A stretch of 64,000 bases of DNA from Xanthomonas bromi (GTDB lineage Bacteria > Pseudomonadota > Gammaproteobacteria > Xanthomonadales > Xanthomonadaceae), in the NCBI RefSeq assembly GCF_900092025.1, contig NZ_FLTX01000041.1:39996-103995 (forward strand). Direction: 5' to 3'. The first letter of the stretch is position 1. Each line of letters opens with the position of its first letter. The position numbers and the translations under genes are program-made. Below are positions 60,203 to 64,000 of this stretch, piece by piece. The notes beneath the pieces are model-generated. The model was not told the origin of the DNA. It made no database searches and saw only the letters and a list, made by a program, of their open reading frames with translations.

Positions 60203-61057
60203 ATGTCCGAATCCACTTCATCCCCCTGCGCACAAGTGCGCCTGCGCAACGGGCGCAGCGTGCCCGCGTTAGGCCTGGGCTCCTGGAATCTGGGGCAAGG
60301 CCGGCATGCGCCTGGGCAGGAAGTCGAAGCGCTGCAACTCGGGCAGCAATTGGGGATGCAGCTGATCGATACCGCCGAGATGTATGGCAATGGCCGCTCG
60401 GAGCAATTGATCAGCCAGGCCATCGACCGAGCGCAGCCGCCTTACGTGGTGTCCAAGGTATTGCCGAGCAACGCCAGCGCACGCGGAATTGCACGTGCTT
60501 GCGAAGCCAGCTTGCAACGGCTTGGCGTGCGTACGCTGGATCTGTACCTGCTGCACTGGCGCGGCGGCAGCGACCTGGCCGAGGTCGTGGACGCGTTCGA
60601 AGCACTGCGCGACGCCGGCAAGATTCGCAACTGGGGCGTGTCGAACTTCGATGTCGATGACATGGAAGAGCTGTGGGCGATCGACGGCGGTTCGCGTTGC
60701 CTGGTCAACCAGGTGCTGTACCACGCTGGCAGCCGTGGCATCGAATTCGATCTGCTGCCGTGGTGCGCCGCGCACGAGGTGGCAGTGATGGCGTATTCAC
60801 CGCTTGGCAGCCGTGCACTGCTGGATCATCCCGTGCTGCACGCCATCGGTGAGCGTCGTGGTGTTGCGGCAACTGCAGTCGCGCTTGCGTGGGCGATCCG
60901 CAGCGGCAACGTCATCGCCATTCCCGAGTCCGGAACACCGGCACATGTGCGTGCCAACGCCGCCGCCTGCACGCTGCAACTGCACGCAGACGATCTTGCC
61001 GAGATCGATCGCGCTTTCGCGCCACCTACGCGCAAGCAGCCATTGGATCTACTCTAA
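60203..61057 (+). CDS. Aldo/keto reductase
   Basis: A 284-residue NADPH-dependent oxidoreductase with the (beta/alpha)8 barrel. Visible motifs: LIDTAEMYGNGRSEQL with catalytic Asp and Tyr, VVSKVLPSN with the Lys, LDLYLLHWRG with the active-site His, and WGVSNFDVDDMEEL. The C-terminal AIPESGTPAHVRAN binds the cofactor phosphate. A ribosome site (CAGGAG) precedes the ATG. Substrate unknown. Confidence 0.92.
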   Translation: MSESTSSPCAQVRLRNGRSVPALGLGSWNLGQGRHAPGQEVEALQLGQQLGMQLIDTAEMYGNGRSEQLISQAIDRAQPPYVVSKVLPSNASARGIARACEASLQRLGVRTLDLYLLHWRGGSDLAEVVDAFEALRDAGKIRNWGVSNFDVDDMEELWAIDGGSRCLVNQVLYHAGSRGIEFDLLPWCAAHEVAVMAYSPLGSRALLDHPVLHAIGERRGVAATAVALAWAIRSGNVIAIPESGTPAHVRANAAACTLQLHADDLAEIDRAFAPPTRKQPLDLL

Positions 61058-61261
61058 AACAGCGCAATGGTCGCGCTCGTCACTCGGTGCAGTTGCACGG
61101 CGGTGCGCGCCGAGTGACCGATGCACTCTGTAAGTGCGACACGATGCAAGCTTCGCTGCGCATGTGAGTATTCGTTCGCATGCAGACACATGCAATTAAC
61201 GGCGCCACTCCCACGCTTTATGGCTTAGCTCGCATCCCAAGCCCGCCAGAGTGGAGTCCCC

Positions 61262-63370
61262 ATGGCCAAGTCCCCCAGTAAATCCGCGCAGGTCCCTGCC
61301 GTCGTACCTGCAAGCGTCACCTACGATGTGTCGCGCGGTGCTGGCGATGAGTTGCACCAGAAGGCAGGCGGTACCCATCCGCCACTGACCACCAACCAGG
61401 GCATCCCGGTTGGCGACAACCAGAACTCACTCCGCGCAACGCCGCGCGGGCCGACGTTGCTGGAAGACTTCATCCTGCGCGAAAAGATCACCCACTTCGA
61501 TCACGAGCGCATTCCCGAACGCATCGTGCATGCGCGTGGCAGTGCCGCGCACGGCTACTTCGAACTCACCAAATCGTTGAGTCAGTACACCACCGCCAAG
61601 ATCTTTACCGAGGTCGGCGAAAAAACCCCGCTGTTTACCCGTTTTTCCACCGTCGCAGGCGGCGCCGGCTCGGTGGATACCCCGCGCGATGTGCGCGGGT
61701 TCGCAGTGAAGTTCTACACCAAGGAAGGCAACTGGGATCTGGTGGGCAACAACATCCCGGTGTTCTTCATCCAGGATGCGATCAAATTCCCTGACCTGAT
61801 CCATGCGGTAAAGATGGAGCCGGATCGCGGCTTCCCGCAGGCTGCCAGCGCGCACGATACATTCTGGGATTTCATCTCACTCACGCCCGAATCGATGCAC
61901 ATGGTGATGTGGGCGATGAGCGATCGCACCATCCCGCGCTCGTTGCGCATGATCGAAGGTTTCGGCATCCACAGCTTCCGTTTTCTCAATGAAAAAGGTG
62001 AGAGCACCTTCGTCAAATTCCACTGGCGTCCCAAGCTGGGTCTGCAATCGACCATCTGGGACGAGGCGGTCAAGATCGCCGGTGCCGATCAAGACTTTCA
62101 CCGTCGCGATCTGTTCGAAGCGATCCAGAACGGCGACTTCCCCGAATGGGAATTGGGCGTGCAGTTGTTCACCGAAGCCGAAGCGGATGCGTTTCCGTTC
62201 GACCATCTGGATTCGACCAAGGTCATTCCAGAAGAACTCGTGCCGTTGCAGATCGTCGGCCGCATGGTGCTCGACCGCTGGCCGGACAATTTCTTTGCCG
62301 AAACCGAACAGGTCGCGTACTGCCCGGCCAACATCGTGCCGGGCATCGACTTCAGCAACGATCCGCTGCTGCAAGGCCGCCTGTTCTCGTATCTGGATAC
62401 ACAGCTGAGCCGCCTGGGTGGGCCGAACTTCCACCAGATTCCGATCAACGCACCCAAATGCCCGTTCGCCAACAATCAGCGCGATGGCCATATGCAGATG
62501 GGTGTGCCGAAGGGACGCGTGGCCTATGAGCCCAGCTCGCTGCAGGCCGATGCGCCGCGCGAAGCGCTGCGTGGATTCCACAGCCATGCAACCCCGGCCG
62601 AAGATGGCGCAAAGGGTCGCGTGCGTGCCGAGAGCTTTGCCGATCACTACAGCCAGGCCAGACTGTTCTTCCGCAGCCAGACTGCACCGGAACAAGCGCA
62701 TATGGCATCGGCCTTGGTGTTCGAATTGTCGAAGGTGGAAACCACACATGTGCGTGAAGCCATCGTCGGCCATCTACGCCACATCGATCAGGAGCTGGCG
62801 CAGCGTGTGGCCGATGGCATGGGCATGACCACCCTGCCGCCGGCACCGCCTGCGGCCGTGACGCCGATCGATATGCCGCTGTCGCCTGCCCTACAAATCA
62901 TCGGCAAGATGAAAGACACCTTGCAGGGGCGCACGGTTGGCATCCTGATTCACGACGGCTCGGATGCGGCAACGGTCAAGGCAGTGCGCAAGGCGGCAGA
63001 GGCTGCAGGCGCGACGGTCAAGATCGTTGCGCCCAAGCTCGGCGGTGCCAAGCTGAGCGATGGCAAGCAATTGGCCGCCGATGGGCAACTGGCGGGTACG
63101 CCGTCGGTGGTGTTCGATGCCGTGGCAATCCTGCTGTCGTCAGAGGCTGCCAAGTTGCTGACCCGCGAATCGGCGGCGCTGGACTTCGTGAGCTTTGCCT
63201 GGGCGCACCTGAAGGCCATCGCATTCGACGATGGCGCGCAGTTGCTATTGAAAGCCGGCAATGTCGGCAAGGATGCAGGTGTCGTTCCTGCAGCCGATAC
63301 CAAGGCATTCATTACCGCAGCAAAGACGCGCCAGTGGGCACGCGAGCCCAAGGTACGCATGCTGGCATGA
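61262..63370 (+). CDS. katE: Large-subunit catalase (HPII type)
   Basis: A 702-residue heme catalase that decomposes hydrogen peroxide. The N-terminal arm and heme core are intact: [13 protein letters not shown] with the catalytic His, [27 protein letters not shown], and the proximal [18 protein letters not shown] with heme-ligand Tyr. The C-terminal domain (from about residue 545) is the flavodoxin-like module of large catalases. From memory a katE of this type in Xanthomonas citri has been linked to peroxide defence and survival on plants. It stands alone, with IS remnants downstream. Confidence 0.96.
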   Translation: MAKSPSKSAQVPAVVPASVTYDVSRGAGDELHQKAGGTHPPLTTNQGIPVGDNQNSLRATPRGPTLLEDFILREKITHFDHERIPERIVHARGSAAHGYFELTKSLSQYTTAKIFTEVGEKTPLFTRFSTVAGGAGSVDTPRDVRGFAVKFYTKEGNWDLVGNNIPVFFIQDAIKFPDLIHAVKMEPDRGFPQAASAHDTFWDFISLTPESMHMVMWAMSDRTIPRSLRMIEGFGIHSFRFLNEKGESTFVKFHWRPKLGLQSTIWDEAVKIAGADQDFHRRDLFEAIQNGDFPEWELGVQLFTEAEADAFPFDHLDSTKVIPEELVPLQIVGRMVLDRWPDNFFAETEQVAYCPANIVPGIDFSNDPLLQGRLFSYLDTQLSRLGGPNFHQIPINAPKCPFANNQRDGHMQMGVPKGRVAYEPSSLQADAPREALRGFHSHATPAEDGAKGRVRAESFADHYSQARLFFRSQTAPEQAHMASALVFELSKVETTHVREAIVGHLRHIDQELAQRVADGMGMTTLPPAPPAAVTPIDMPLSPALQIIGKMKDTLQGRTVGILIHDGSDAATVKAVRKAAEAAGATVKIVAPKLGGAKLSDGKQLAADGQLAGTPSVVFDAVAILLSSEAAKLLTRESAALDFVSFAWAHLKAIAFDDGAQLLLKAGNVGKDAGVVPAADTKAFITAAKTRQWAREPKVRMLA

Positions 63371-63439
63371 TGACCGCCTCCCTATCACCTGGACCAGCCA
63401 GACCTAGAAAATTCGGCGACACTCAGGTCCAAGGAGCCC

Positions 63440-63700
63440 CGAAAGAGAACAGCAAGCTCAAGCAGCTGGTCGCCTACCTGAGCCTGGACAAGGTCATGTT
63501 GCAGCACGTGCTGTCGCAAAAGGTCCGAGGCCCAAGCAGTGCACGACGCTCGTGGGCCATTTGGTTGATCGGTATCGGGTTGCGGCGGTTGGTCTGGCTT
63601 GCGCGGTCGTCAAGCAAGGCCGGTCGGCGTGGTATTACCAGCCTCGGGACGATGCGTTGTTCGACGGACGCCGCTTCCGGGCGCGGACCATTATCGTTGC
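63440..63700 (+). pseudogene. Remnant of an IS3-family transposase
   Basis: Two pieces in different frames remain. The first (from 63445) reads ENSKLKQLVAYLSLDKVMLQ, the end of an IS3 OrfA. The second (from about 63534) reads LVGHLVDRYRVAAVGLACAVVKQGRSAWYYQPRDD, the start of OrfB with the conserved W-Y-Y. Catalytic DDE residues and inverted repeats were not found. Broken and not mobile alone. Confidence 0.75.
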
Positions 63701-64000
63701 CCACCAGAACCCGCCGCCCAAAGCTGGGCGAGCAGGTTCGAGCCGATCGTCGCACGATGCACCTTGGCATCGGTGTGCCCGAGGGCACGCATCATCTCTT
63801 CCCAGCGCGGGCCCAAATTCACCTCCCGTGCCGTCTTCAGGTGGACGGCGGCCAAGTCCTTATAGGGAAGCGAGCGCAGTCCGTCGGGGGCCACCGGCTT
63901 TTCGGTATGCACGTGCACGAACCAGGGCGCGGGCAGGTCTCCATTGGACTGCGGCGTGTGGTCGATCCGCACTTCGAACAGCCTGCCACGGTTGCCCTGA
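63691..64000 (-). CDS. Partial gene of unknown function, cut by the right window edge
   Basis: At least 103 residues run in from beyond 64000; the visible part reads GNRGRLFEVRIDHTPQSNG, FVHVHTEKPVAP and MRALGHTDAKVHRAT, ending at 63691. The true start lies outside the window. The sequence is not a family I can name; similarity to accessory proteins of mobilisation regions is possible, but weak. It overlaps the end of the IS3 remnant. Confidence 0.5.
   Translation of the reverse strand, partial: QGNRGRLFEVRIDHTPQSNGDLPAPWFVHVHTEKPVAPDGLRSLPYKDLAAVHLKTAREVNLGPRWEEMMRALGHTDAKVHRATIGSNLLAQLWAAGSGGQR

Overview
The window is a high-GC chromosomal segment from a gamma-proteobacterium, almost certainly Xanthomonas. 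The gene content and order fit that genus: a cyo oxidase operon, tRNA-Thr, ispH-lspA-ileS-ribF-murJ, a divergent rpsT, obgE, rpmA-rplU, uvrA, the min operon, a glycine-riboswitch-controlled gcvP and a large catalase. A broken gene carrying a C-terminal domain typical of Xanthomonas type IV secretion effectors supports this. Species cannot be decided from the sequence alone.

Layout. 1-6.5 kb: an M61 peptidase and the cyoABCD operon, all on the minus strand. 6.5-16.5 kb: housekeeping genes, mostly minus (tRNA-Thr, ispH, lspA, ileS, ribF, murJ, obgE, rpmA, rplU), with rpsT on plus. 16.8-28.4 kb: mainly plus-strand genes for DNA repair (uvrA), acyl-CoA metabolism (two thioesterases, an enoyl-CoA hydratase-like protein), copper handling, an ECF sigma factor whose membrane half is out of frame, an EF-hand protein, a leucyl/arginyl-tRNA-protein transferase and an exported endonuclease/phosphatase-like lipoprotein. 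28.4-30.5 kb: an AT-richer accessory island with a MITE-like element, a putative immunity lipoprotein and a broken effector gene. 30.6-40.3 kb: purT, a four-gene SPFH/ribbon-helix-helix operon behind tandem GATATC palindromes, a decayed hydrolase, a VanY-like peptidase, a DNA glycosylase, an SRPBCC protein and a DesK/NarL-type two-component system. 40.5-43.5 kb: a GNAT gene and minCDE. 43.5-50.2 kb: a second MITE-like copy, an OmpR-type two-component system and, divergently, an ArnT-like transferase, a PAP2 phosphatase and an EptA-like phosphoethanolamine transferase. Together these look like a regulated envelope (lipid A) modification locus. 50.2-54.5 kb: an ACE-like M2 peptidase, HlyD remnants and an MFS pump. 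54.7-58 kb: tandem glycine riboswitch and gcvP. 58-63.4 kb: a type-B carboxylesterase, an aldo-keto reductase and a large-subunit catalase. 63.4-64 kb: an IS3-family remnant and a gene cut by the window edge.

Most of the window is core genome. The most unusual parts are the broken effector/immunity pair, the two inverted-repeat elements of about 147 bp, the sigma-factor frameshift, the SPFH/RHH operon with its paired operator and the lipid A cluster with a direct-repeat regulator site. No CRISPR array, prophage or complete IS element was seen.
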